DNA from: an uncultured Rhodospirillaceae bacterium
GTDB taxonomy: Bacteria; Pseudomonadota; Alphaproteobacteria; MPNO01
DNA: 9,264 bases
Reading direction: 5' to 3'
Assembly: GCA_937916005.1 (NCBI GenBank)
Contig: CALGIA010000295.1
Span: 1 to 9,264, forward strand
In this document: in pieces, positions 1 to 6,822 of the stretch
Layout of the letters: every line of letters starts with the position of its first letter
How positions within the stretch are numbered: the stretch's first letter is position 1
Notes under the pieces: generated by a model
Told to the model about the DNA's origin: nothing
Seen by the model: only the letters and a program-made list of their open reading frames with translations
Database searches by the model: none
Position numbers and translations under genes: made by a program

Positions 1-72
1 AGGGACCGAGCCCTGCGTGATCGCGTTTATCCTGATCAGTTCCGACGGCGATACCGCAACCGGCTGAAACAT
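1..72 (-). CDS. possible 5' end of a gene running off the window edge
   Basis: An open frame of 24 codons starts with ATG at 72-70 on the minus strand, one base after the TGA (76-74) of the IclR gene, and stays open to the window edge. It begins MFQPVAVSPSEL. GC at third positions is about 75%, as in neighbouring genes, and a weak GAAG lies upstream. The tight spacing would suit a gene co-transcribed with the regulator. I recognise no family in so few residues. The opposite strand is also open here: a frame ending in TGA at 65-67 (...ISSDGDTATG) has similar GC3 and could instead be the end of a convergent gene. The two cannot be separated without sequence beyond the edge. Confidence 0.3.
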   Translation of the reverse strand, partial: MFQPVAVSPSELIRINAITQGSVP

Positions 73-73
73 C

Positions 74-871
74 TCAACTTCGCAAACTCCAGTCCTTTAC
101 GCGGCGTCTTTCCCGGCTGTCGCCTGTGTCGCCAAGAATTTTCGACAGGCTGTTGGCGTGTTCGATCACCATCCGGCCCATGAAAGTTTCCGCGTCCGCA
201 TCGAAACCCGCCGCCGGGATCGCGATGCTGAACGCCCCCACCATGCGGCCGGTGACGTCCGATAACGGGGCCGCGATTTCCACCGCATCGCCGATCCGCT
301 CGTCTTGGCGCACCGCATAACCCAAGCGCCGAATACCGGCGAGAACGTCAAACAGACTGGCCCGCGGTCCGGCCGCCTCGTCATCGCCCGACAAAATTCC
401 ATCCACCTCCAGCGGCTGCAGCGCCGACAGCATCGCCAGCCCCGCCGCGCCATACGCCATCCCGAGGCGCGCGTGCAATTCGGTGGCGATGTGGATGGAG
501 CGGGACCCGGTGATCCGCGACTCATACATCATGCATCGTTCATGGGGCATATAGAGCGCCAGAAAGCAGGTTTCGCCCGTTTCATCGGCCAGATCCGCCA
601 AACCCCGCCGCGCGATCCGGGTTAAATCCGTCCGTTCCACGACCAACGCCGACAGGCGGTAAAACTCGAGCCCGGCGACGTAATGGCGCCCGTCCCGGTC
701 AAGCCGCACGATGCCGAGCGCGCCGAGCCGGTCCAGCATGCGGTGAATGGTCGAGGGCGCGAGATCGAGCGCGTGGGACAGTTCGGTCAGGGTCAGCCCA
801 TCGGGCGCTTCCGCGACGCCGCACAGCAGCGCGATCACCCGATCAGTCGTTCCGGTCATTGCACGCGCCAT
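74..871 (-). CDS. IclR-family transcriptional regulator
   Basis: Cytoplasmic DNA-binding regulator of about 265 aa, the usual IclR length. Residues 8-68 form the N-terminal winged helix-turn-helix, with the recognition stretch LTELSHALDLAPSTIHRMLD and the wing around GIVRLDRDGRHYVAG. The rest, from about residue 85, is the IclR effector domain, with the typical GETCFLALYMPHER, GSRSIHI, GAAGLAMLSAL and GRMVGAFSIAIP segments; family members bind small organic acids or aromatics here. The ATG at 871 puts the HTH at its usual distance from the N-terminus. A TTG at 892 would add seven residues, and neither start has a strong ribosome binding site. The gene is divergent from the binding-protein gene at 945, the classic arrangement of an IclR regulator with its target, so control of that gene and of itself is the likely role. 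The ligand cannot be told from the sequence. Confidence 0.93.
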   Translation of the reverse strand: MARAMTGTTDRVIALLCGVAEAPDGLTLTELSHALDLAPSTIHRMLDRLGALGIVRLDRDGRHYVAGLEFYRLSALVVERTDLTRIARRGLADLADETGETCFLALYMPHERCMMYESRITGSRSIHIATELHARLGMAYGAAGLAMLSALQPLEVDGILSGDDEAAGPRASLFDVLAGIRRLGYAVRQDERIGDAVEIAAPLSDVTGRMVGAFSIAIPAAGFDADAETFMGRMVIEHANSLSKILGDTGDSRERRRVKDWSLRS

Positions 872-944
872 GTTGTGTATCCGCTGGTTCAATCCGAGCC
901 GTTACAATAGCATGGCGAAAGGACATGCGATTCGAGGATTGGGC
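872..944. promoter_or_regulatory. divergent promoter region between regulator and binding protein
   Basis: This 73-base gap separates two divergent genes and must hold both promoters and any IclR operator. A TACAAT hexamer at 903-908 is one mismatch from the -10 consensus for the plus-strand gene, but no good -35 stands 16-18 bases before it. The arms TGTTGTG (871-877) and TTACAATA (902-909, which reads TATTGTAA on the other strand) form an imperfect inverted repeat and are the best operator candidate I see. GAGGA at 934-938 lies six bases before the ATG at 945 and fixes that start. Confidence 0.35.
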
Positions 945-1862
945 ATGAGTGACGGTCTGGCCGAAATTTCCATCTGCGCCTTCATGGGCCCGGAGACATC
1001 GCCGATTCAGCGCGCCCAGGAGGCTGGATATTTCGCCGACGAAGGCCTGAAAATCCATTGCGAGGCGGCCCCCGGATCGATCCACCAGATGATCGGGCTG
1101 ATCGACGGCGATTACAACATGGCCATGACGGCGGTCGATAACGTGATCGCCTATGACGAGAATCAGGGCGGCGCGACGCCGGAACACCCCGCCGACCTGA
1201 TCGTGTTGCTGGGCTGTGCGACCGATCCACGCCCTCTGATCGCCCGGCCCGAAATTTCAGACTTCGCCGGCCTCGGGGGCGCGCGAATCGCCGTCGATGC
1301 GGTCAATACGGGGTTTTCGTTTCTGCTGCGGCAATGGCTGGAGGATCAGGGCCTCGCCCTGGAGGATTACCAGCTGATCCCGGTCGGGGCGGTCAAGGCC
1401 AGGTGGGATGCGGTCCGATCCGGCGATTGCGCGGCCGGGCTTCTCGGCAAGGCCGACGCGGCAACCGCTGTCCTGGAAGGCTATACATGGCTGCAATCGG
1501 ACCCGGACCCGTGGGACAATTACCAGGGCGGCGTGTTCACCGCCGACCGGACATGGGCGCGGCAAAACCGCGCGGCGCTGCAGGGCTTCAAACGCGCACT
1601 GTTGAAAGCGGTCGATTGGGTGCTGGCGCCGGAAAATGCGGACGACCTGCCCGATCTGCTGATCCGCCATTTGTCCCATCTGTCCCTGTCGTCAACGGAT
1701 GCGATCCAGGCGGCTATGGAGTTGCAATCGCCCCAATCCATCCTGAAGCCGGGACTGCCGATCAACCAGGACGGCTTTCGCGTGGTGATGGAACTGAGAC
1801 AAAAATACGGCACGCCGCCCGTGACCCTGGGCGGGGTCGATAAATATCTGGATCTGATCTAA
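945..1862 (+). CDS. ABC-type substrate-binding protein, NMT1/SsuA-like, without visible signal peptide
   Basis: A 305-aa protein of the SsuA/ThiY/NMT1 periplasmic-binding-protein type, which captures small organic ligands for ABC importers. The N-terminal lobe shows the family pattern: a short first strand (ISICAFMG), PIQRAQEAGYFADEGL around residues 20-35, GSIHQMIGLIDGDYNMAMT and then AVDNVIAYDENQGG. The second lobe follows from LGGARIAVDAVNTG. The ATG at 945 is chosen because GAGGA lies six bases upstream; an ATG at 912 in frame would add MAKGHAIRGLG. With either start there is no hydrophobic leader, which is odd for a binding protein. No ABC permease or ATPase gene lies within the window. 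It may have a partner elsewhere, be exported another way, or work in the cytoplasm as a ligand sensor or THI5-like protein. It is divergent from the IclR regulator, its likely controller. Confidence 0.85.
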   Translation: MSDGLAEISICAFMGPETSPIQRAQEAGYFADEGLKIHCEAAPGSIHQMIGLIDGDYNMAMTAVDNVIAYDENQGGATPEHPADLIVLLGCATDPRPLIARPEISDFAGLGGARIAVDAVNTGFSFLLRQWLEDQGLALEDYQLIPVGAVKARWDAVRSGDCAAGLLGKADAATAVLEGYTWLQSDPDPWDNYQGGVFTADRTWARQNRAALQGFKRALLKAVDWVLAPENADDLPDLLIRHLSHLSLSSTDAIQAAMELQSPQSILKPGLPINQDGFRVVMELRQKYGTPPVTLGGVDKYLDLI

Positions 1863-3082
1863 CTGGATGTTTCTTCAACCGGCCGCGCGGTGACGCTTTC
1901 ATCGATCGGCCAATGCAGCAGGGCGGCGATGCCGCCGACCGTGATGATGACCCACCACCAGCTGTCATAGGACCCGGTCGCGTCGCGCAGCCGGCCCGCC
2001 ATCCAGACGCTGATGAAGCCGCCGACCTGATGGCTCAGAAACGCGAAGCTGTAGAGCGTGGCCATGTAGCGCGGACCAAAGAAATGCGACACCAGCCCGG
2101 CGGTCAACGGCACGGTTGCGAGCCACAGCAGCCCAATGCAACCGGCGAAGATATACACGCTCATCTGGGATATGGGGGACAGGAAGAAGATGAGGATGAT
2201 CAGGGAACGCCCAAGATACAGCAGGCTCAACAGGTTCTTTTTCTGGAAATGGCCGCCCAGCTTGCCCGCGATGGCGGTGCCGATCACGTTGAACAGGCCG
2301 ATCAGCGCGATGGCCTCGGCGCCCAGGGTGAATCCCGTTCCCATATCGGACAGGTAATTGGGAAGGTGGGTGACCACGAACTGGACCTGAAATCCGCAGG
2401 CGAAAAATCCCAGGCACAACAGCCAGTACCCACGATGGGAACGCGCCTCGCGCAGGGTCTCACCAAGGGACCGGGTTTCTTTTTTCTGGCCCAGTGATTT
2501 TTTTCCGGCCCGGCCGATCACCATGGCCATGGGAACGATACAGAAGATGATCGCGGCCAGCACCAATATGGCGTTCGTCCAATCCATGACCTTCAGCATC
2601 TGTGCATTGAACGGCACCAGGAACATCTGGCCGCCGGTTCCGCCCGCCGACACAATGCCGAGCCACAGGCTGCGGTGTTTTTCCGGCGCCACCCGGGCGA
2701 CGACCGACAGGACCAGCGGCAGGCCGCAGCCCGACGCGGCCAACCCGCTGAGCACGCCGACGCTCAGCGTCATTTCCAGCTCCGTTGTCGAGAAGGCCAA
2801 AAGCACCATGCCGAGGGTGTAAAGCGCGCCCCCGGTCATCAAAATCCTGACCGGGCCGAACCATCTGTCCGCCATGATCGCCACGAAAGGCACGCTCAAT
2901 CCGATGACGACGGTCTGTAAAGCCACGGCGAAGGAGAACGGCTCGAACCGCCCGCCCGCGATATCGGCGCTGATGGGAATCAGAAACAGGCCGAAACTTT
3001 GGCGCGTTCCATAGGAAATCAGGCTCATCAGGGTGCAGAGCGCGAGCACGGTCACAGCGCCCAGCCAGACAGGTTTCGTCAT
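1859..3082 (-). CDS. MFS transporter, monocarboxylate/oxalate-formate antiporter type
   Basis: Inner-membrane carrier of 407 aa with about twelve hydrophobic segments, the normal size for the major facilitator superfamily. The opening stretch, with SYGTRQSFGLFLIPI in helix 1, and the GYWLLCLGFFACGFQ segment that opens the second half are typical of the monocarboxylate transporter/OFA-like branch, which moves small carboxylates. The MADRWFG loop near residue 70 corresponds to the conserved MFS loop 2-3 motif. A charged central loop (KKSLGQKKETRSLGETLREARSHRG, split here: KKSLGQKKETRS then LGETLREARSHRG) separates the six-helix halves. The ATG at 3082 starts just before helix 1; upstream only a weak GGA is seen. 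Its TAG (1861-1859) overlaps the TAA of the convergent binding-protein gene. It lies downstream of two small genes on the same strand, 90 bases away, so read-through from them is possible but it may have its own promoter. Confidence 0.92.
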   Translation of the reverse strand: MTKPVWLGAVTVLALCTLMSLISYGTRQSFGLFLIPISADIAGGRFEPFSFAVALQTVVIGLSVPFVAIMADRWFGPVRILMTGGALYTLGMVLLAFSTTELEMTLSVGVLSGLAASGCGLPLVLSVVARVAPEKHRSLWLGIVSAGGTGGQMFLVPFNAQMLKVMDWTNAILVLAAIIFCIVPMAMVIGRAGKKSLGQKKETRSLGETLREARSHRGYWLLCLGFFACGFQVQFVVTHLPNYLSDMGTGFTLGAEAIALIGLFNVIGTAIAGKLGGHFQKKNLLSLLYLGRSLIILIFFLSPISQMSVYIFAGCIGLLWLATVPLTAGLVSHFFGPRYMATLYSFAFLSHQVGGFISVWMAGRLRDATGSYDSWWWVIITVGGIAALLHWPIDESVTARPVEETSS

Positions 3083-3172
3083 GAAAAAGAAATTCCGAAG
3101 CGAAAGGATATCAGGGGCCGCGATATTATGGTCTCGCTCCCCCCTTGTCCATCGTGTCCCAATCGTTTGGGG

Positions 3173-3499
3173 CTATCGCAACAGATTGAGCGCGCGGCCC
3201 ATCAGGGAAGGTTTCGCCACCTTTTTGCCGCGCGGTTTGGTGGGCCGGGGGGCAATTCCGGCCGGAGGCTTTGAGGGCGGCAGTGCATTGTCGGGATTCT
3301 GCCTGGTGTGGATGCATTTGAATTCGCCATTGGGGCGCATTGCGTAATAGGCGATTTTCCCAATCGACGAATCACACCGCATGCGCTCGATTGCATCGTC
3401 TTCGGCCTCGATCTTTGTCGTTATCTCGCCATATTCGACCCGGCCGTCGGTCAGCGCCTGACCCGGTTTGCAGATATAAATTTCGGTGCTTCCAGCCAT
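3173..3499 (-). CDS. small hypothetical protein with basic, proline-rich tail
   Basis: A 108-aa protein that I do not recognise. Residues 1-70 look like a compact folded domain (IYICKPGQALTDGRVEYG, then an acidic segment KIEAEDDAIERM, then GKIAYYAMRPNGEFKCIHT), with three cysteines. From about residue 72 the sequence turns into a low-complexity tail rich in Pro and Lys/Arg (PPSKPPAGIAPRPTKPRGKK) ending SLMGRALNLLR. There is no signal peptide or membrane segment. The ATG at 3499 has only a weak GAG upstream. It sits between two other minus-strand genes (gaps of 93 and 90 bases). The evenly composed first part and the absence of a longer alternative frame support it as a true gene; the tail might bind nucleic acid or membrane, but this is a guess. 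Confidence 0.65.
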   Translation of the reverse strand: MAGSTEIYICKPGQALTDGRVEYGEITTKIEAEDDAIERMRCDSSIGKIAYYAMRPNGEFKCIHTRQNPDNALPPSKPPAGIAPRPTKPRGKKVAKPSLMGRALNLLR

Positions 3500-3527
3500 C
3501 TCGCGCGCTCGTCATTCCAGTTCCAGC

Positions 3528-3592
3528 CTGAATTCTGGCCGAAAATTATGTTCTGAAAGTTAAATTTTCCCGGTTAAAGTTTGGGAATTCAG
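3528..3592. repeat. AT-rich spacer bounded by an 8-base inverted repeat
   Basis: CTGAATTC at 3528-3535 and GAATTCAG at 3585-3592 are exact inverse complements, 49 bases apart, enclosing a locally AT-rich segment with two GTTAAA copies. On the minus strand a CATAAT hexamer (3550-3545) could serve as a -10 for the gene starting at 3499, but I see no matching -35. The right arm abuts the stop codon of the gene ending at 3593. It may be a spacer with a promoter or a weak transcript-end structure; no function is shown. Confidence 0.25.
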
Positions 3593-4078
3593 CTATTTCA
3601 GCTTGATTTGATGGGCGAAAGCGGCGCCGTCCGTCACGGTAATCTGTGTGAAACCGAGCATCTTGAGAAGGTCAAGAAACGTAAAGAAGGTCTCGACCCG
3701 ATATTTGACGAAAATCGGCATGGTGCGCGCGACCGACGTCATCGTCGCCAGCAGCCCCCGGACCCGGTAGATGGTGTTGAGCCGTCCGGACGTGTTGCTG
3801 ACGATAATCAGCTTCTCCGCTTGAGCGCCCTTGGGGAATATGTCGAAAATCGGCGGATAGGGCCGTTGCCGCATGGACGCGATCACGTTGATGATGAACC
3901 CGATCCGGCGGCGGCGATTGGTGTCCGCCAGGATTTTGGCCCGCGACGGATAGGTCTCGATGGAAACCGGCGGCGGGTAGTAATACCCGGCGTGACGGTC
4001 CCGGGGCATCTGGGCCGCGGCGGGCCCAAAGATCGCCATCCCCATCAACGCCAATACGGCAAGAATTCGCCACCCCAT
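3593..4078 (-). CDS. exported protein of unknown function, conserved alphaproteobacterial type
   Basis: A 161-aa protein. The ATG at 4078 is preferred over an upstream ATG at 4144 because AGGAG (complement of 4087-4091) lies eight bases before it and because it opens a clear Sec signal peptide: MGWR, a hydrophobic core LAVLALMGMAIFG and a cleavage site after PAAAQ or AAA near residue 23. The mature part starts with a YYYPPP motif and SIETYPSRAKILADTNRRRRIGF, followed by PYPPIFDIFPKGAQAEKLIIV and a C-terminal block FFTFLDLLKMLGFTQITVTDG. I recall similar alphaproteobacterial proteins, some carrying a molybdopterin-guanine dinucleotide biosynthesis label. The sequence has no nucleotide-binding motif to back that label and is exported, so I do not adopt it. 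It is divergent from the molybdenum hydroxylase gene, which may be coincidence. Confidence 0.8.
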   Translation of the reverse strand: MGWRILAVLALMGMAIFGPAAAQMPRDRHAGYYYPPPVSIETYPSRAKILADTNRRRRIGFIINVIASMRQRPYPPIFDIFPKGAQAEKLIIVSNTSGRLNTIYRVRGLLATMTSVARTMPIFVKYRVETFFTFLDLLKMLGFTQITVTDGAAFAHQIKLK

Positions 4079-4145
4079 CGCCGACACTCCTGAATATTTA
4101 CGAAACACGCTGACCGAAACTACATCAACCGGCGGGTCCGGCAAT

Positions 4146-4156
4146 GGGATAATCCC
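4146..4156. promoter_or_regulatory. perfect palindrome in the divergent spacer
   Basis: GGGATAATCCC is an 11-base perfect palindrome centred on 4151, in the spacer between the exported-protein gene (start 4078, minus) and the molybdenum hydroxylase gene (GTG 4308, plus). A second, weaker inverted repeat CTATT-CCAAC-AATAG lies at 4216-4230. Either could be a regulator site; no regulator gene adjoins this spacer, and no clear -35/-10 pair was found. Confidence 0.25.
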
Positions 4157-4242
4157 GGATCACAAATCGCACCCGCACTTTGGTCCCTTATTAAGCGACC
4201 GCGACGGAATGCATCCTATTCCAACAATAGTGCGGTTAGGGC

Positions 4243-4311
4243 ATGATGAGCGTCAGTCCTGGCGTTGCCCGGGAAACCGATAAATTAAAAATGGAGAGAC
4301 CCCGCCCGTGA
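4243..4311 (+). CDS. possible 22-codon leader ORF before the molybdenum hydroxylase
   Basis: Two adjacent ATGs (4243 and 4246) open a 22-codon frame reading MMSVSPGVARETDKLK then MERPRP, ending in TGA at 4309-4311. The stop overlaps the GTG start (4308-4310) of the hydroxylase in the form GTGA, a configuration seen in translational coupling. AGGG at 4238-4241 stands just before the ATGs, at rather short distance. The peptide has no recognisable content such as a run of regulatory codons. It may simply be a chance frame, with the GGAGAG at 4293-4298 serving the GTG directly. Confidence 0.2.
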   Translation: MMSVSPGVARETDKLKMERPRP

Positions 4312-6653
4312 GCAACACAAAGAACGGTATAGGGCAACCGGTTGTCCGCAAGGAGGATCATCGGCTGGTCACCGGCGCCGGCCGATATACGGTCGACATC
4401 ACGGCGCCCGGCCAGGCCCATGCGACGGTCGTCCGGTCACCCCATCCCCATGCGCGGATCACTGGGATAGATGCCGCGCGCGCGCGCGCCGTGCCGGGCG
4501 TGATCGATATTCTGCTGGGCGAGGACATGGCGCGCGACGGGATCGCCGATCTGCCCGCCAGCGCGATGATCCCGGGCATTGTCGATCTGCCGCTGGAAAA
4601 CAGCGACGGCTCGCCATTGCGAATTTCACCGCTCCGGCTGCTGGCGACCGATGTGGTGCGCTATGTGGGCGAGGCGGTCGCCATGGTCATCGCCGACAGC
4701 CAATCCGCCGCCCTGATGGGCGCCGACTGCCTGGACGTGACCTACCTGCCGTTGGACTCGGTGACCGTGACCCCCGACGCGCCGGCGGACGGCGCGCCCA
4801 ACGTCTGGCCGCAGGTTGCCGGCAACACCCCGGTCGATGGAAATTTCGGCGACAGGGCGGCCGTTGACGCCGCGTTTGCACGGGCCGACCATGTGGTGGA
4901 ACTGACCACCTGGGCCCAGCGGGTCACGGGCGTCATGATGGAACCGCGCGCGGCGCTGTGCAATTTCGACCCTGCGACCGGCCGGATCACGGTTCATTGC
5001 GGCGGCGACAATTCAGTCCGTCTCAAGCGCGACCTGGCGGCGGTGCTGGGGCTCGACGAAGACCGGGTCCGGGTCATCGCCGGCGATGTGGGCGGCAATT
5101 ACGGCACGCGGAACTGGACCTATCCGGAATATGCGCTGACCGCCTGGGCGTCGCGCCGGCTCGAACGCCCGGTCCAATGGATCGCAACCCGGAGCGAAGC
5201 GTTCCAGTCGGATTATCAGGGCCGCGACCTGCATGTGGAGGCTGCCCTCGCCCTCGACAAGGAGGGACGATTCCTGGCGATCAGGGCTTCCCTGATCAGC
5301 AATGTGGGCGGCCGGACAATCGTCTTCGTACCCCTCAACAAAACGTCGGAGCTATTGACCAGCGTCTATGATTTTCCCGCCGCCGCCGTGCGGGCCCGGG
5401 CCGTGATGACCCATACCCAGCCCACCGTGCCATACCGGAGCGCCGGGCGGCCCGAAGCCATGTTCATCATGGAACGGCTGATCGACATGGCGGCGCGCCG
5501 GCTCGGAATCGACCGTGTCGGGCTGCGGCGCAAAAACCTGATCGGCGAGGACGCCATGCCGTACCGCACGGCGCTGGGGCTGACCTATGACAGCGGGCAT
5601 CTGGAGCGCGCCATGGACCGGGCGCTGGATCTCGGCGACTGGGACGGGTTTGCCGCCCGGCGCGATGAGGCCCGGACCCGAAACCGGCTGCGCGGCATCG
5701 GGCTGGCCAACTATATCGAGATCACCAGCGGCTTTCCCGTGGAACGTTCCGACATCACCGTGCGGCCGGAAGGAAGGGTCGAGGTCGTCATCGGCACCAC
5801 GTCGAGCGGCCAGGGGCACGAAACCAGCTTCACCCAATGCGTCGCCGAATGGCTCGGCGTACCGTTCGAGGCCGTGCACATGATTGCCGGCGACACGGAT
5901 ATCGTCAAGGAAGGCGGCGGGTCCCATTCGGCGCGCTCCATGCGCATGGCCGGCATCGTCATGGGCAAGGCGTCGGACCGGATCATCGAACGCGGCAAGG
6001 AGATCGCGGGCCAAATGCTCGAAGTCGCAGCCGCCGATATTTCATTCGCCGACGGACGCTTCACCATCGCGGGCACGGACCGGTCGGTCGGAATTTTCGA
6101 TGTGGCGGCTGTCGCCGAAACGGGAGCGGACGGCCCCCTGTCCGGCGAATGCCAGGAAGAAATGCAGGTGCCCGGATACCCCTATGGCGCACAGGTCTGC
6201 GAAGTCGAGGTGGATCCGGAAACCGGCGCGGTGGAAATCATGCGCTATGCCGCCGTCGACGATGTGGGCCGCGCGATCAACCCCCTGATCCTGCACGGAC
6301 AGACCCATGGCGGCGCGGTCCAGGGCGCGGGACAGGCCCTGATGGAACATATAATCCACGACCCGGAAAGCGGGCAGTTGCTGACCGGCTCCCTGATGGA
6401 TTACGCCCTGCCCCGGGCCGATGATTTTCCGTCATTCGCCGTCGATATCATGGAGGTGCCGAGCCCGACCAATCCGCTGGGTGTGCGCGGCGGCGGCGAA
6501 GGCGGCACGACGCCTGCCCTCGCCGTGGTCATCAACGCCATCGTCGACGCCCTGTCCGAATTCGGCGTCGAACACATGGAAATGCCCGCAACGCCTGAAA
6601 AGGTCTGGCGCGCGATCAACCAGAGCCCGGGATCCGCGCCGTCAGGAAGGTAG
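4308..6653 (+). CDS. molybdopterin-binding large subunit of a xanthine dehydrogenase/CO dehydrogenase-family hydroxylase
   Basis: A 781-aa catalytic subunit of the xanthine oxidase superfamily, which hydroxylates or oxidises aldehydes, N-heterocycles or related substrates at a Mo-cytosine-dinucleotide centre. Residues 8-125 form the alpha/beta hammerhead domain (GQPVVRKEDHRLVTGAGRYT at 9-28). The Mo-cofactor domains follow: DVGGNYG at 260-266, in the place of the usual GGxFG; PYRSAGRPEA from 375, aligned with the AYRGAGR type rather than the AYRCSFR loop of true CO dehydrogenase; SGQGHET with Gln502; and GVRGGGEGGTTPA with the expected catalytic Glu731. Length is typical. The start is GTG with GGAG 11 bases upstream. 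Such enzymes normally need FAD and 2Fe-2S subunits for electron transfer, and neither gene is beside it. The substrate is unknown; CO oxidation is unlikely given the loop. Confidence 0.93.
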   Translation: MSNTKNGIGQPVVRKEDHRLVTGAGRYTVDITAPGQAHATVVRSPHPHARITGIDAARARAVPGVIDILLGEDMARDGIADLPASAMIPGIVDLPLENSDGSPLRISPLRLLATDVVRYVGEAVAMVIADSQSAALMGADCLDVTYLPLDSVTVTPDAPADGAPNVWPQVAGNTPVDGNFGDRAAVDAAFARADHVVELTTWAQRVTGVMMEPRAALCNFDPATGRITVHCGGDNSVRLKRDLAAVLGLDEDRVRVIAGDVGGNYGTRNWTYPEYALTAWASRRLERPVQWIATRSEAFQSDYQGRDLHVEAALALDKEGRFLAIRASLISNVGGRTIVFVPLNKTSELLTSVYDFPAAAVRARAVMTHTQPTVPYRSAGRPEAMFIMERLIDMAARRLGIDRVGLRRKNLIGEDAMPYRTALGLTYDSGHLERAMDRALDLGDWDGFAARRDEARTRNRLRGIGLANYIEITSGFPVERSDITVRPEGRVEVVIGTTSSGQGHETSFTQCVAEWLGVPFEAVHMIAGDTDIVKEGGGSHSARSMRMAGIVMGKASDRIIERGKEIAGQMLEVAAADISFADGRFTIAGTDRSVGIFDVAAVAETGADGPLSGECQEEMQVPGYPYGAQVCEVEVDPETGAVEIMRYAAVDDVGRAINPLILHGQTHGGAVQGAGQALMEHIIHDPESGQLLTGSLMDYALPRADDFPSFAVDIMEVPSPTNPLGVRGGGEGGTTPALAVVINAIVDALSEFGVEHMEMPATPEKVWRAINQSPGSAPSGR

Positions 6654-6822
6654 AGACCCGACGGCAGCCGACGCATCGTCCCGGACCGGAAGCCGCGCCA
6701 GGGCGGCATCGACGATTGCCTCCATCAATTTGGGGTTCACTTCGAGCAGCCCTAATCACGCGAAAAGCGCTTCTAATTGAAGCTCGTGAATGAGGATGTC
6801 AATATGGAACGGAGCGCTTCCC

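Noticed and set aside
747..944. Upstream extension of the binding-protein frame (66 codons)
   Set aside because: It overlaps the IclR gene on the other strand and lacks a ribosome binding site, whereas ATG 945 has a well-placed GAGGA; the extension also gives no signal peptide.
1913..2497. 194-codon open frame on the plus strand opposite the first MFS gene
   Set aside because: Gln/His/Arg/Gly-rich shadow frame with no hydrophobic core or motif.
3157..3172. Hairpin CCCAA-TCGT-TTGGG just after the stop of the small gene at 3173
   Set aside because: The stem is only five bases and no T run follows on the minus strand, so it is not a credible terminator.
5352..6014. 220-codon open frame on the minus strand inside the hydroxylase gene
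   Set aside because: Antisense shadow; composition is rich in His, Gly, Pro and Asp and shows no family motif, while the plus frame carries conserved cofactor loops.
6642..6740. 32-codon GTG frame on the minus strand beginning NPKLMEAIVDAALARLP after the start codon
   Set aside because: Third-position GC is coding-like and an AGGG lies upstream, but it overlaps the 3' end of the hydroxylase, is very short and matches no family; probably chance or an unprovable remnant.
6769..6783. Hairpin GCTTC-TAATT-GAAGC downstream of the hydroxylase
   Set aside because: Short stem, 115 bases after the stop and no T tract; not supported as a terminator.
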